From Bacteroidales bacterium GP3 (GTDB taxonomy: Bacteria; Bacteroidota; Bacteroidia; Bacteroidales; Muribaculaceae), in the NCBI GenBank assembly GCA_001701075.1, contig DAAK01000123.1, positions 1 to 15,162 of the forward strand: a stretch of 15,162 nt of DNA. The letters run 5' to 3'. The notes beneath the pieces are model-generated. The model saw nothing but the letters and a program-made list of their open reading frames with translations, ran no database searches and was not told where the DNA came from. Positions 7,124 to 14,149 of the stretch are shown piece after piece; the stretch's first letter is position 1; each line of letters starts with the position of its first letter. Position numbers and translations under genes: made by a program.

Positions 7124-8247
7124 TGAAACTCATAGCCATTACTACCCCAAATTTCTGGCACGGTGAAGACCTTGCCATCTGCCATCTCTTAGACAGCGGA
7201 TGGGAACGTGTGCATATACGCAAACCATCAGCTGACAAAGACCAAATATCGGAAATTATCGGCAAAATTCCAGAAATCTACCGTCCTCATCTGTCACTCC
7301 ACGACCATTTCGACTTGGCCGAAAAATATCACATAGGAGGCGTACATATTAATAACAGAAACCCGCTTCCACCAACAGGATGGGAAGGACTCATAAGCAG
7401 AAGCTGCCACTCTATTGAAGAAACTAAACAATATTCCGATCTTGACTATGTCACTCTAAGTCCGATTTTCGACAGCATATCAAAACCTGGTTATCGGAGC
7501 CGATTCACTTCTGATGAACTAAAGCAAGCCAATCTTTCCAAGGTGTACGCTTTAGGAGGAGTGACATTCTCCCGGATAGAAGAACTTAAAGAATTAGGAT
7601 TCTCAGGAGCCGCGATGCTCTCTGAGGCATGGAAAACAAAAATGGAAATACTTCAACTTATCACTCATACCGACACTGGTCTTGAAGACGCTCTACGCGG
7701 TGGATGCCGATGGGTGCAACTGAGAATGAAAGAGACTTCCGACTCTGATTTTATAGAAATGGCAAAGAGAATACTTCCCCTTTGCCGTAACTATGGAGCG
7801 ACTCTCATCCTTGACGACAGGGTGCATCTCGTAAATGAACTTGGAGCGGATGGTGTCCATCTCGGTAAAAATGATATGCCGGTAGAAGAAGCGAGAAAAA
7901 TACTTGGGCCTTCGAAAATAATCGGAGCTACCGCCAATACAGAAGAAGACGTAATGACTGCTTTCAACTCTGGAGCAGACTACATAGGACTTGGGCCATT
8001 CCGCTTCACTACGACAAAAAAAGGACTCTCCCCTATACTTGGACTTGAAGGATATCAAAGGATTATGTCGTATTGTAAAAACCAGGGCATAACGATTCCA
8101 ATCGTAGCCATAGGAGGGATTGGCCTTGAGGATCTCAAAGACTTACGCCAGACGAGAGTAAACGGAGTGGCAGTATCAGGTCTGATATTGAACTCCCACG
8201 ACAAAGAACAAACAACCAAATCAATCATTGACATATGGAAAAACTGA
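7123..8247 (+). CDS. thiE: fused ThiE-like (TenI-family) domain and thiamine phosphate synthase ThiE
   Basis: The protein has 374 residues, about twice a normal ThiE, and consists of two related TIM-barrel halves. Residues about 174-374 are a complete ThiE: WVQLRMKE (197-204), LILDDRVHL (228-236), DGVHLGKNDMP (243-253), IIGATANT (266-273), YIGLGPFRFTTTKKG (287-301) and IPIVAIGGI (325-333). This half should couple HMP pyrophosphate with thiazole phosphate. Residues 1-173 form a divergent copy: HIRKP for QLRxK, LHDHFDLA (59-66), GVHINNRNPL, RSCHSIEE, and LSPIFDSISKPGY (112-124), without the Mg-binding Asp pattern. It matches the separate ThiE-like protein that, as I recall, Bacteroides encode in the same gene cluster, so this looks like a fusion of two neighbouring genes. 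TenI's catalytic His seems replaced by Pro114, so tautomerase activity is doubtful. The second half begins at an internal ATG (7642) without a Shine-Dalgarno. Confidence 0.93.
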   Translation: MKLIAITTPNFWHGEDLAICHLLDSGWERVHIRKPSADKDQISEIIGKIPEIYRPHLSLHDHFDLAEKYHIGGVHINNRNPLPPTGWEGLISRSCHSIEETKQYSDLDYVTLSPIFDSISKPGYRSRFTSDELKQANLSKVYALGGVTFSRIEELKELGFSGAAMLSEAWKTKMEILQLITHTDTGLEDALRGGCRWVQLRMKETSDSDFIEMAKRILPLCRNYGATLILDDRVHLVNELGADGVHLGKNDMPVEEARKILGPSKIIGATANTEEDVMTAFNSGADYIGLGPFRFTTTKKGLSPILGLEGYQRIMSYCKNQGITIPIVAIGGIGLEDLKDLRQTRVNGVAVSGLILNSHDKEQTTKSIIDIWKN

Positions 8248-9002
8248 CAATTGGAGGACGTGAGTTTTCAAGCCGTCTTTTTATCGGCACAGGAAAATTC
8301 AGTTCCAACCGCATCATGAGCGAAGCCATTGAGGCTTCCGGTTCTGAAATGGTGACAGTAGCCTTGAAAAGAATCGATACAGGAAATAGTGAGGATGATC
8401 TGCTTAGCCATATCTTGCGTCCAAATATCCAACTTCTCCCCAACACATCAGGAGTCAGGGATGCAAAAGAGGCGGTACTCGCTGCTCAATTGGCCCGCGA
8501 AGCTTTCGAGACAAACTTCATCAAGCTTGAAATACATCCAGATCCAAGATATCTTCTCCCTGACCCGATAGAGACACTCAAAGCTACAGAAGAGTTGGCG
8601 AAAGATGGTTTTATCGTGCTCCCCTATATACAAGCGGATCCCGTGCTTTGCAAACGTCTTGAAGACGTCGGTACAGCCGCAGTAATGCCTTTGGCGGCAC
8701 CAATCGGCACCAATAAGGGAATCGTCGTGAAAGATATGATTGAGATTATCGTTGAGCAGAGCTGTGTGCCTGTCGTGGTGGATGCCGGACTTGGTGCGCC
8801 GTCACACGCAGCCCATGCTATGGAGATGGGTGCTGATGCCGTGTTGGTGAATACAGCGATTGCCATTGCAAATGACCCTGTGGCTATGGCCCGCGCATTT
8901 GCCAAAGCCGTTGAGGCCGGACGCGAAGCATATTGCGCCGGGCTCGGAATAGTTTCTAAAGTTGCTGCAGCAAGCAGTCCACTAACCTCATTCCTATCGT
9001 AA
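8235..9002 (+). CDS. thiG: thiazole synthase ThiG
   Basis: ThiG condenses deoxyxylulose phosphate, dehydroglycine and ThiS-thiocarboxylate into the thiazole phosphate. The 255 residues match the family length. The start LTIGGREFSSRLFIGTGKF, the Schiff-base lysine in FIKLEIHPD (K97), the central PLAAPIGTNKG and the phosphate-binding end VVVDAGLGAPSHAAHAMEMG are all intact. The start overlaps the end of the thiE fusion by 13 nt and no clear Shine-Dalgarno is seen, so translation probably depends on the upstream gene. Its stop and the thiH start share one base (TAATG). In many Bacteroidetes thi clusters thiC lies next to thiG; here thiH follows directly. Confidence 0.97.
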   Translation: MEKLTIGGREFSSRLFIGTGKFSSNRIMSEAIEASGSEMVTVALKRIDTGNSEDDLLSHILRPNIQLLPNTSGVRDAKEAVLAAQLAREAFETNFIKLEIHPDPRYLLPDPIETLKATEELAKDGFIVLPYIQADPVLCKRLEDVGTAAVMPLAAPIGTNKGIVVKDMIEIIVEQSCVPVVVDAGLGAPSHAAHAMEMGADAVLVNTAIAIANDPVAMARAFAKAVEAGREAYCAGLGIVSKVAAASSPLTSFLS

Positions 9003-10111
9003 TGTTTTCAGAAGAATTAGAAAAATATGACTGGGACGAAACCACCGACAAAATAATGTCGATGACATCAGCCGACGTGGAAAGGGCTCTTACAAACAGA
9101 AAGCCTGGAATTGTCGACTTTATGGCTCTCGTCTCACCCGCTGCCGCTCCTTACCTTGAAAATATGGCGGCTCTAAGTAGGCATTACACTCAAGAAAGAT
9201 TCGGAAAGACAATTTCGATGTATATTCCGATGTATATCACCAATTCCTGCACCAATTCCTGCGTATACTGCGGATTCAACCGGCATAATAAGTTCGACCG
9301 TGTAGTGCTTTCGATGGAGCAGATTGAAGATGAGTGCAAAGCTATCAGAAAATTAGGTCCGTTTGAAAACCTACTTTTGGTCACTGGGGAAAACCCTAAA
9401 ATAGCAGGTCCGGATTACCTTGAGGAAGCAATCCGTACATGTCGACCATATTTCAACAACCTCAGTATGGAAGTGATGCCGTTGAAGACTGAAGATTATG
9501 AAAGATTGACTCATTCAGGACTGAACGGAGTGGTATGCTTTCAAGAAACTTACAACCGTAAGAACTACAAGAAATATCATCCAGCCGGAATGAAGTCTAA
9601 TTTTGAATGGAGGGTTAATGGTTTCGACCGTATGGGTATGGCCGGTCTCCACAAAATCGGAATGGGTGTGCTTATCGGCCTTGAAGATTGGCGAACCGAC
9701 GTGACTATGATGGCTCTGCATCTGCGCTATCTGCAGAAACATTACTGGCGCTCACGCTTCAGCGTGAACTTCCCCCGTATGCGTCCGGCAGCCGGAGGTT
9801 TCCAGCCAAACGTAGTGATGAGCGACCGTGAACTATGTCAGCTCACTTTCGCATTCCGTATCTTCGACCATGATGTAGATATTTCGTACTCCACAAGAGA
9901 GAATCCAATTTTCCGCGACAATATGATGACTCTCGGCGTGACTTCAATGAGTGCTGGCTCCAAGACAGATCCGGGCGGTTATTACACATATCCTCAGTCT
10001 CTCGAGCAATTTGCAGTAAGCGACGAAAGGACTCCATCCGAAGTTGCGGACGCCATACGAAAAGGTGGCTACGAAGTGGTTTGGAAAGACTGGGATAAAG
10101 TATTCGATTGA
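9002..10111 (+). CDS. thiH: radical SAM tyrosine lyase ThiH (2-iminoacetate synthase)
   Basis: ThiH splits tyrosine with S-adenosylmethionine to give dehydroglycine, the glycine-derived unit that ThiG needs, releasing p-cresol. The radical SAM cluster motif CTNSCVYC holds the three cysteines C83, C87 and C90 in CxxxCxxC spacing. The C-terminal block YSTRENPIFRDNM and SAGSKTDPGGY is the usual ThiH ending. The 369-residue length is close to the E. coli protein. The use of ThiH rather than the oxidase ThiO fits an anaerobe. It overlaps thiG by one base and thiF follows after one nucleotide, so it is an internal gene of the operon. Confidence 0.97.
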   Translation: MFSEELEKYDWDETTDKIMSMTSADVERALTNRKPGIVDFMALVSPAAAPYLENMAALSRHYTQERFGKTISMYIPMYITNSCTNSCVYCGFNRHNKFDRVVLSMEQIEDECKAIRKLGPFENLLLVTGENPKIAGPDYLEEAIRTCRPYFNNLSMEVMPLKTEDYERLTHSGLNGVVCFQETYNRKNYKKYHPAGMKSNFEWRVNGFDRMGMAGLHKIGMGVLIGLEDWRTDVTMMALHLRYLQKHYWRSRFSVNFPRMRPAAGGFQPNVVMSDRELCQLTFAFRIFDHDVDISYSTRENPIFRDNMMTLGVTSMSAGSKTDPGGYYTYPQSLEQFAVSDERTPSEVADAIRKGGYEVVWKDWDKVFD

Positions 10112-10112
10112 T

Positions 10113-10802
10113 ATGGAAAGATTTTGCCGACAGACGATGCTTCCCGAAATTGGAGAAGAAGGGCAACGAAAATTGGCCAGTACTTCAGTGTTGGTTGTAG
10201 GTCTTGGAGGACTGGGATCTCCAGTATGCCAATATCTGACATGCGCCGGTATCGGACGATTAGGATTGTGCGATAATGATACAGTATCGGTAAGCAACCT
10301 TAACCGACAGACTCTTTATGGTGAAAGTGTTTTAGGACAACGAAAAACAGATGCCGCCTTTAAGCGTCTATCAGAAATGTCCACTCAAACCCACTTTGAC
10401 TTATGGCCGGATGGATTAACTTCAGAAAACGCGAATGAGATCATATCCCGATACGATATAGTGGTGGATTGCTGCGACAATCATTCCACCCGTTATCTTA
10501 TCGATGATATATGCAATGAATATGGCAAACCGTGGATTTATGGATCCATTGGGGAGTTTGAAGGAAGGATAAGCACTTTCATTCCCGGAGGCATTAGATA
10601 TTCCGATCTGTTTCCAGATAGGGAAACCCTTTCAGCCATTCCTCCATCTTCGGGAGGAGTTGTCGGGATGCTTCCGGGCATAGTCGGCACGATTGAAGCT
10701 TCAGAGGTTATCAAGCTGGTATGCGGATTTGGGGAGAATCTTGTCGGCAAGATAATGACAATCGATCTTAAAGATTTAAATTTTAATATTTTTGAATTAT
10801 GA
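10113..10802 (+). CDS. thiF: ThiS adenylyltransferase ThiF (HesA/MoeB family)
   Basis: ThiF activates the C-terminal glycine of ThiS as an acyl-adenylate. I set the start at the ATG at 10113, one nucleotide after the thiH stop, because it gives the typical opening ERFCRQTMLPEIGEEGQ; a longer in-frame start (10044) would lie within thiH and add 23 unrelated residues. In the 229-residue product the Rossmann loop GLGGLGS (30-36), SNLNRQ (61-66), K78 and DIVVDCCDN (115-123) are intact. The zinc-binding CxxC pairs and the PxCAEAG-type cysteine of E. coli ThiF/MoeB are absent: the region reads RYSDLFPD and PPSSGGVVG. This seems to be normal for Bacteroidetes ThiF from memory, not checked. The stop overlaps the next start in ATGA. 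Confidence 0.93.
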   Translation: MERFCRQTMLPEIGEEGQRKLASTSVLVVGLGGLGSPVCQYLTCAGIGRLGLCDNDTVSVSNLNRQTLYGESVLGQRKTDAAFKRLSEMSTQTHFDLWPDGLTSENANEIISRYDIVVDCCDNHSTRYLIDDICNEYGKPWIYGSIGEFEGRISTFIPGGIRYSDLFPDRETLSAIPPSSGGVVGMLPGIVGTIEASEVIKLVCGFGENLVGKIMTIDLKDLNFNIFEL

Positions 10803-11500
10803 AAAATAGTTTTGACGAACATGCTTCACTATATGATGCATGGTTTATGGATAATTCCAATGTGCTTCTTTCTGAAGCACGGCTTGTAGCAGCGACCTTG
10901 AAAGGGTCGAAAAATATACTGTCTGTAGGATGTGGCAGCGGACTTTTTGAAAAGATATTGAAAGAGGAGTTCGGCATCAAAGTCACAGATGGAATAGAGC
11001 CAGCTGAAGGAATGGCCGATATAGCCCGCAAAAGGGGTATGAATGTCGTAGTGACCACTGCTGAGGATGGAGATTTCGGCAATGGCAAATATGACACAAT
11101 CCTTTTCAACGGAAGTCCAAGTTATATCGAAGACTTGTCAGTAGTCGTAAAGAAAGCTTATGACAATCTTCCGGCAGGAGGTAGGCTAATTCTTATTGAC
11201 GTTCCAAAGGAAAGTGGCTACGGCACCATGTATAACCTCGCAAAGGCGTTGGGAAGCTGGGATCATCCACTGGTCAAAGGAGTGTATCCTGCTAATCCAT
11301 ATCCAATAGAACTTGTGGCTGCTGCCAACTGGCGCACGACAGCAGAGAAAATACAAGCGATGGAGAATGCTGGATTTAAAGACCTGGAATTCAAGCAGAC
11401 CCTGACCACTCACCCACTGTACTCCGACAATGTTTCAGAAGAACCATCGGATGGTTACAACAAAGGTGATTATGTTGCAGTAACTGGCTTTAAAAGATGA
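10799..11500 (+). CDS. class I SAM-dependent methyltransferase in the thiamine operon
   Basis: The 233-residue protein opens FDEHASLYDAWF, typical of small-molecule methyltransferases. Motif I is ILSVGCGSGLFEKIL (40-54), an acidic end of strand 2 lies at E67, motif III-like LPAGGRLILID is at 124-134, and the C-terminal part (about 140-233) carries NWRTTAEKIQAMENAGF, the usual pre-strand-6 helix. It is therefore a credible Rossmann-fold methyltransferase, but its substrate cannot be read from the sequence. It is not a known step in thiamine synthesis. It sits in the middle of the operon with ATGA overlaps on both sides (thiF before, tenA after), so it is made together with them and is not a later insertion with its own signals. 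A role in processing or detoxifying a thiamine-related pyrimidine or a ThiH by-product is speculation. Confidence 0.9.
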   Translation: MKNSFDEHASLYDAWFMDNSNVLLSEARLVAATLKGSKNILSVGCGSGLFEKILKEEFGIKVTDGIEPAEGMADIARKRGMNVVVTTAEDGDFGNGKYDTILFNGSPSYIEDLSVVVKKAYDNLPAGGRLILIDVPKESGYGTMYNLAKALGSWDHPLVKGVYPANPYPIELVAAANWRTTAEKIQAMENAGFKDLEFKQTLTTHPLYSDNVSEEPSDGYNKGDYVAVTGFKR

Positions 11501-12138
11501 AATGGAGTGAGGAAGTATGGCAGAAAGCGGAGTATATATATGAAGATATACTTCGACTTCCATTCGTCAAGGAACTGGCAACTGGGTCTTTGAGCAAGGA
11601 GCGATTCCTGTTCTACATCCGTCAGGATGCAATATATATCGAAAACTACAGCAAGGTGCTTGCACATATTGCCTCCAGACTTCCTGAGAAAGGATGGAGG
11701 GAAGATTTCCTTAAGTTTGCATCAGATGGTATTTTGGTTGAGAATGCCTTGCACGCTTCCTTTACTGAAATATCCGACACCAATACCGTAGCTACTCCCA
11801 CATGTCTCTTGTATTGCTCTTATGAATCAGCAAAAGCTCTTGAACCAGTTGAAATCGAAGCAGCCGCTATCTTGCCCTGTTTCTGGATTTATATGTGCGT
11901 CGGTAATGAAATCCACAAGAACTGCGAAAGCAACAATCCCTATTCAAAATGGATAGATACGTATGCCGACGAATATTTCGCAAAATCCACTGCAAGGGCT
12001 ATAGAGATTTGCGATGAACTTGCTGAGAAGACCACGGAGGGAATAAGAGACAAAATGACAGAGGCTTTCATAGCTGCCACAAAGATGGAATGGATGTTCT
12101 GGGACAGTGCATATAATTTGGAACAATGGAAAATATGA
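11497..12138 (+). CDS. tenA: TenA aminopyrimidine aminohydrolase/thiaminase II
   Basis: TenA hydrolyses aminomethyl-aminopyrimidine, a breakdown product of thiamine, to HMP so that the pyrimidine can be reused. The 213 residues carry the active-site set known from B. subtilis TenA (numbers recalled): D44 and Y47 at identical positions in IRQDAIYIENY, and, with a constant shift of seven, C128 and Y132 in PCFWIY, Y156 in KWIDTY and E198 in MEWMFWD. The catalytic cysteine places it in the cysteine class of TenA. It overlaps the methyltransferase by ATGA and thiD by 13 nt. Placed directly before thiD, it forms a pyrimidine salvage pair. This matters because no thiC is present in the window. Confidence 0.95.
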   Translation: MKWSEEVWQKAEYIYEDILRLPFVKELATGSLSKERFLFYIRQDAIYIENYSKVLAHIASRLPEKGWREDFLKFASDGILVENALHASFTEISDTNTVATPTCLLYCSYESAKALEPVEIEAAAILPCFWIYMCVGNEIHKNCESNNPYSKWIDTYADEYFAKSTARAIEICDELAEKTTEGIRDKMTEAFIAATKMEWMFWDSAYNLEQWKI

Positions 12139-12956
12139 AAAATAAGACCTACAGCCGGGTGATGACTATAGCCGGTAGCGATCCGAGCGGAGGAGCCGGC
12201 GTACAAGCCGATATAAAGACTATCTCTGCTTGCGGATGCTTTGCAACTTCTGCGATAGTAGCATTAGTCGATGAGAATACAATAGGAGTTTATGATGTCT
12301 TGCCGGTTCCGGTTAAATTCGTGGCTGGACAGATTCATTCTATCCTTGACGACATAGGGACTGATGCTGTCAAAATCGGTATGCTGCATTCGGCTGAACT
12401 TATCACTACTGTCAGGAATACTCTTGATGAATATCCCGAAATCCGCAATATTGTGCTCGATCCGGTGATGGTCGCCACTTCAGGTGATCCCCTTCTCGAG
12501 GCAGAAGCTGTCGCCACGCTTCGAGATGTGCTTATTCCAAGAAGCCGTATCATAACACCGAATATCCCGGAAGCAGAAGTCCTTTTGAATCAGAAAATAC
12601 GCAGTCAAGATGAACTGCCTGATGCAGCAGTGGAACTATCACAGTTTGGTGCATCCGTAATGCTGAAGGCAGGACACCTTTCAGATGAGAAACTTACGGA
12701 CATATTCTACAATGCGGAGACCAAAGAGACCATCTACTTAGAATCCAAAAGAATAGATACAGTCAATACTCACGGTACAGGCTGCACACTATCGTCAGCA
12801 ATAGCCTCTTCCCTCGCAAAAGGCAATTCCCTTAACGATTCAGTAAGATTGGCAAAAGACTATATCGCATCAGCCATAGAATCGGGATCCCAATACAAAA
12901 TAGGCAAAGGACACGGACCCGTAAATCATTTCTTCAACTTATGGACTGCACGATAA
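12126..12956 (+). CDS. thiD: HMP/HMP-phosphate kinase ThiD
   Basis: ThiD phosphorylates hydroxymethylpyrimidine twice to the pyrophosphate used by ThiE. The ribokinase-fold marks are TIAGSDPSGGAGVQADIKT (14-32), DPVMVATSGDPLL (112-124), TPNIPEAEVLL (144-154) and the anion-hole/catalytic NTHGTGC (214-220). The length of 276 fits a stand-alone ThiD without a ThiE or ThiN fusion. A second start three codons later (12135) makes an ATGA overlap with tenA like the other junctions here, so the true start is open between 12126 and 12135. In the substrate loop the usual Gln of the (T)QNT motif is Glu: ALVDENTIGV (46-55). It is the last gene of the operon, followed by a terminator. Confidence 0.96.
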   Translation: MENMKNKTYSRVMTIAGSDPSGGAGVQADIKTISACGCFATSAIVALVDENTIGVYDVLPVPVKFVAGQIHSILDDIGTDAVKIGMLHSAELITTVRNTLDEYPEIRNIVLDPVMVATSGDPLLEAEAVATLRDVLIPRSRIITPNIPEAEVLLNQKIRSQDELPDAAVELSQFGASVMLKAGHLSDEKLTDIFYNAETKETIYLESKRIDTVNTHGTGCTLSSAIASSLAKGNSLNDSVRLAKDYIASAIESGSQYKIGKGHGPVNHFFNLWTAR

Positions 12957-12982
12957 GCAAATTTACTTCCATGAGATAATTG

Positions 12983-13020
12983 CCAAACAGGCTGCGCCGG
13001 AATGCGCAGCCTATTTGGTT
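12983..13020 (+). terminator. terminator between convergent thiD and winged-helix genes
   Basis: AGGCTGCGC (12989-12997) pairs with GCGCAGCCT (13004-13012) over a 6-nt loop. After one mismatch, CCAAA (12983-12987) pairs with TTTGG (13014-13018). The long GC-rich stem ends just before the stop codon of the minus-strand regulator gene, so it may serve both convergent operons, though neither side has a long T-run. Confidence 0.75.
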
Positions 13021-13301
13021 TAAAAATTCAGGTAGGTCTTAAGTGTCTCAACATATTCTTCGAATGCGGCGCGACCTTGAGGGGTCACGGAGCAAACCGT
13101 ACGTGGACGTTTGCCAGACATCCCTTTCACAATCGAAATATAACCAGCAGTGGAAAGTTTGTCGAGCTGGACACTCAAGTTGCCTTGTGTGGATTCTGTT
13201 TTCTCTTTCAAATAAACGAAATCAGCCTCTTCCACATTCATCAGAATGGACATTATGGCAAGCCGCAGTTGGGAATGCAGAAGCGGATTCAATTCTTTCA
13301 T
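13020..13301 (-). CDS. small winged-helix transcriptional regulator (HTH_34-like)
   Basis: The 93-residue protein is a single winged-helix domain of the MarR/PadR-like 'winged helix DNA-binding' type (HTH_34). The opening NPLLHSQLRLAIMSIL (5-20) is the characteristic first helix, the helix-turn-helix runs over about 28-52 (STQGNLSVQLDKLSTAGYI), and the wing is GKRPRTVCSVTPQGRAAF (63-80). It starts in an ATGA overlap with the membrane protein gene, so the two are translated together. Such proteins usually repress their own operon. Here this is supported by two identical 15-bp palindromes around the operon promoter, one exactly between the -33 and -7 boxes. No ligand-binding domain is present; the membrane partner may pass on the signal (inference). 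Confidence 0.9.
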   Translation of the reverse strand: MKELNPLLHSQLRLAIMSILMNVEEADFVYLKEKTESTQGNLSVQLDKLSTAGYISIVKGMSGKRPRTVCSVTPQGRAAFEEYVETLKTYLNF

Positions 13302-13930
13302 TGCTGTTTTCTTGCTTTATAGTTGAGAATATGACCGGGGATTATCATCATACAGGCAAAGACTACTATAAAAATAGGTAGATACCAGTTGACTCCCAAC
13401 GGAACTCGCCCTGCAATGCAACACATTGTAAATATTCCTGCTAAAAGACCTATTCCTCCTCCTATTTTCATAGATTTCTCGTTGATTATTATTCCTTGAG
13501 CAATCTCGGCAAACGGCACGAACACTAAGGCTATGCTAAACATGACAAGCCATGTGTCTATCCCTTTGAAGAGCAAGAAACCAAGACAAAAAGCGGTCGC
13601 TGCCATTGCTCCATATCCCACAATTGACCATATCTGGGATGTCAACTTATCGGAGTAACTTTTCACATAGGCCTTTGCCCGTTCCCTTCCTTTAGTCATG
13701 ATTGGCATGGCGGTGCCACCAATAATCCAAATCAGAAACCATAACCAATTCCACGCCGGATTATGAGTCAATACGAGAAGTATCCATATAAGGGTAGTTA
13801 CCGCCACAGTAAGATATCCCCACATAAGAAGGATATTGCCGTCTCCAAGCATATAGCGCTCCCTTGTTCGGGCGATCATCGAAGTTATCACTTCGAGACT
13901 CTCCTTCTCTGTCAATTTTCTTTCTTCCAT
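13298..13930 (-). CDS. six-helix membrane protein coupled to the winged-helix regulator
   Basis: This 210-residue protein of unknown function has a charged N-terminal segment (1-30, with EKESLEVITSMIARTRERY) and about six membrane helices (roughly 33-53, 60-78, 100-120, 125-147, 155-175 and 181-203). The cytoplasmic N-terminus with the repeated Arg/Glu pattern is typical of membrane proteins that Bacteroidetes encode directly before an HTH_34 regulator (from memory). There is no transporter or enzyme signature. It is the first gene of a two-gene operon with a strong promoter about 95 nt upstream, and the leader contains a hairpin and an operator-like palindrome. A role in sensing membrane state or an ion is possible but not shown. 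Confidence 0.82.
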   Translation of the reverse strand: MEERKLTEKESLEVITSMIARTRERYMLGDGNILLMWGYLTVAVTTLIWILLVLTHNPAWNWLWFLIWIIGGTAMPIMTKGRERAKAYVKSYSDKLTSQIWSIVGYGAMAATAFCLGFLLFKGIDTWLVMFSIALVFVPFAEIAQGIIINEKSMKIGGGIGLLAGIFTMCCIAGRVPLGVNWYLPIFIVVFACMMIIPGHILNYKARKQQ

Positions 13931-13957
13931 ATTTCAGAAGTTTAAGGGTTAAAATTT

Positions 13958-13975
13958 AGTTTATTTTATAAACCA
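13958..13975. repeat. operator-like palindrome, leader copy
   Basis: AGTTTATTTTATAAACCA is identical to the sequence at 14038-14055. It contains the perfect inverted repeat GTTTAT-TTT-ATAAAC (13959-13973). This copy lies 29-43 nt upstream of the membrane protein start codon, downstream of the inferred transcription start. It is probably a second binding site for the co-encoded winged-helix regulator. Confidence 0.65.
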
Positions 13976-13985
13976 TATTAGGCTT

Positions 13986-14014
13986 AAAAAAGAGCGGTCG
14001 CGCGATTCCGCTCT
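13986..14014 (-). terminator. leader hairpin with U-run, attenuator- or terminator-like
   Basis: On the minus strand AGAGCGG (14014-14008), a 10-nt loop and CCGCTCT (13997-13991) form a perfect 7-bp stem followed by further T (13990-13986). This is the form of an intrinsic terminator, yet it sits between the promoter (14057-14026) and the start codon (13930) of the same operon. It might be an attenuator, a 5' stabilising hairpin, or a block to transcription entering from the right. Confidence 0.55.
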
Positions 14015-14025
14015 GTTTTCGGTTG

Positions 14026-14057
14026 CAAAGTTAATTAAGTTTATTTTATAAACCAAA
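14026..14057 (-). promoter_or_regulatory. promoter of the membrane protein/winged-helix operon
   Basis: Minus strand TTTG (14057-14054), 20-nt spacer, TAACTTTG (14033-14026): a full Bacteroidetes consensus. The spacer holds the 15-bp palindrome (14053-14039), so bound protein would cover the promoter. Confidence 0.82.
14038..14055. repeat. operator-like palindrome, promoter copy
   Basis: Second exact copy of AGTTTATTTTATAAACCA, with GTTTAT-TTT-ATAAAC at 14039-14053. It abuts the -33 box and lies inside the promoter spacer of the minus-strand operon, 80 bp centre to centre from the leader copy. The position suggests repression by the operon's own winged-helix protein. Confidence 0.7.
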
Positions 14058-14149
14058 TTTTTCTTCAAAAAAATAAAAAAAAATTAAGCCGTCTGTGGCG
14101 CCAGTTCATCGCATAATAATATTACTTCTTCGTCAATTGTTATATTGAT

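Noticed and set aside
10044..10112. Extended ThiF start with 23 extra residues
   Set aside because: These codons lie within thiH in another frame and give residues unlike any ThiF; the ATG at 10113, one nucleotide after the thiH stop, fits.
9843..10297. Minus-strand open frames over thiH and thiF
   Set aside because: They are shadows of strongly supported genes and carry no recognisable motif or start signals.
13002..13381. Plus-strand open frames of 106 and 112 codons opposite the winged-helix regulator
   Set aside because: They are antisense to a well-supported regulator and membrane protein pair, and one starts inside the terminator hairpin.
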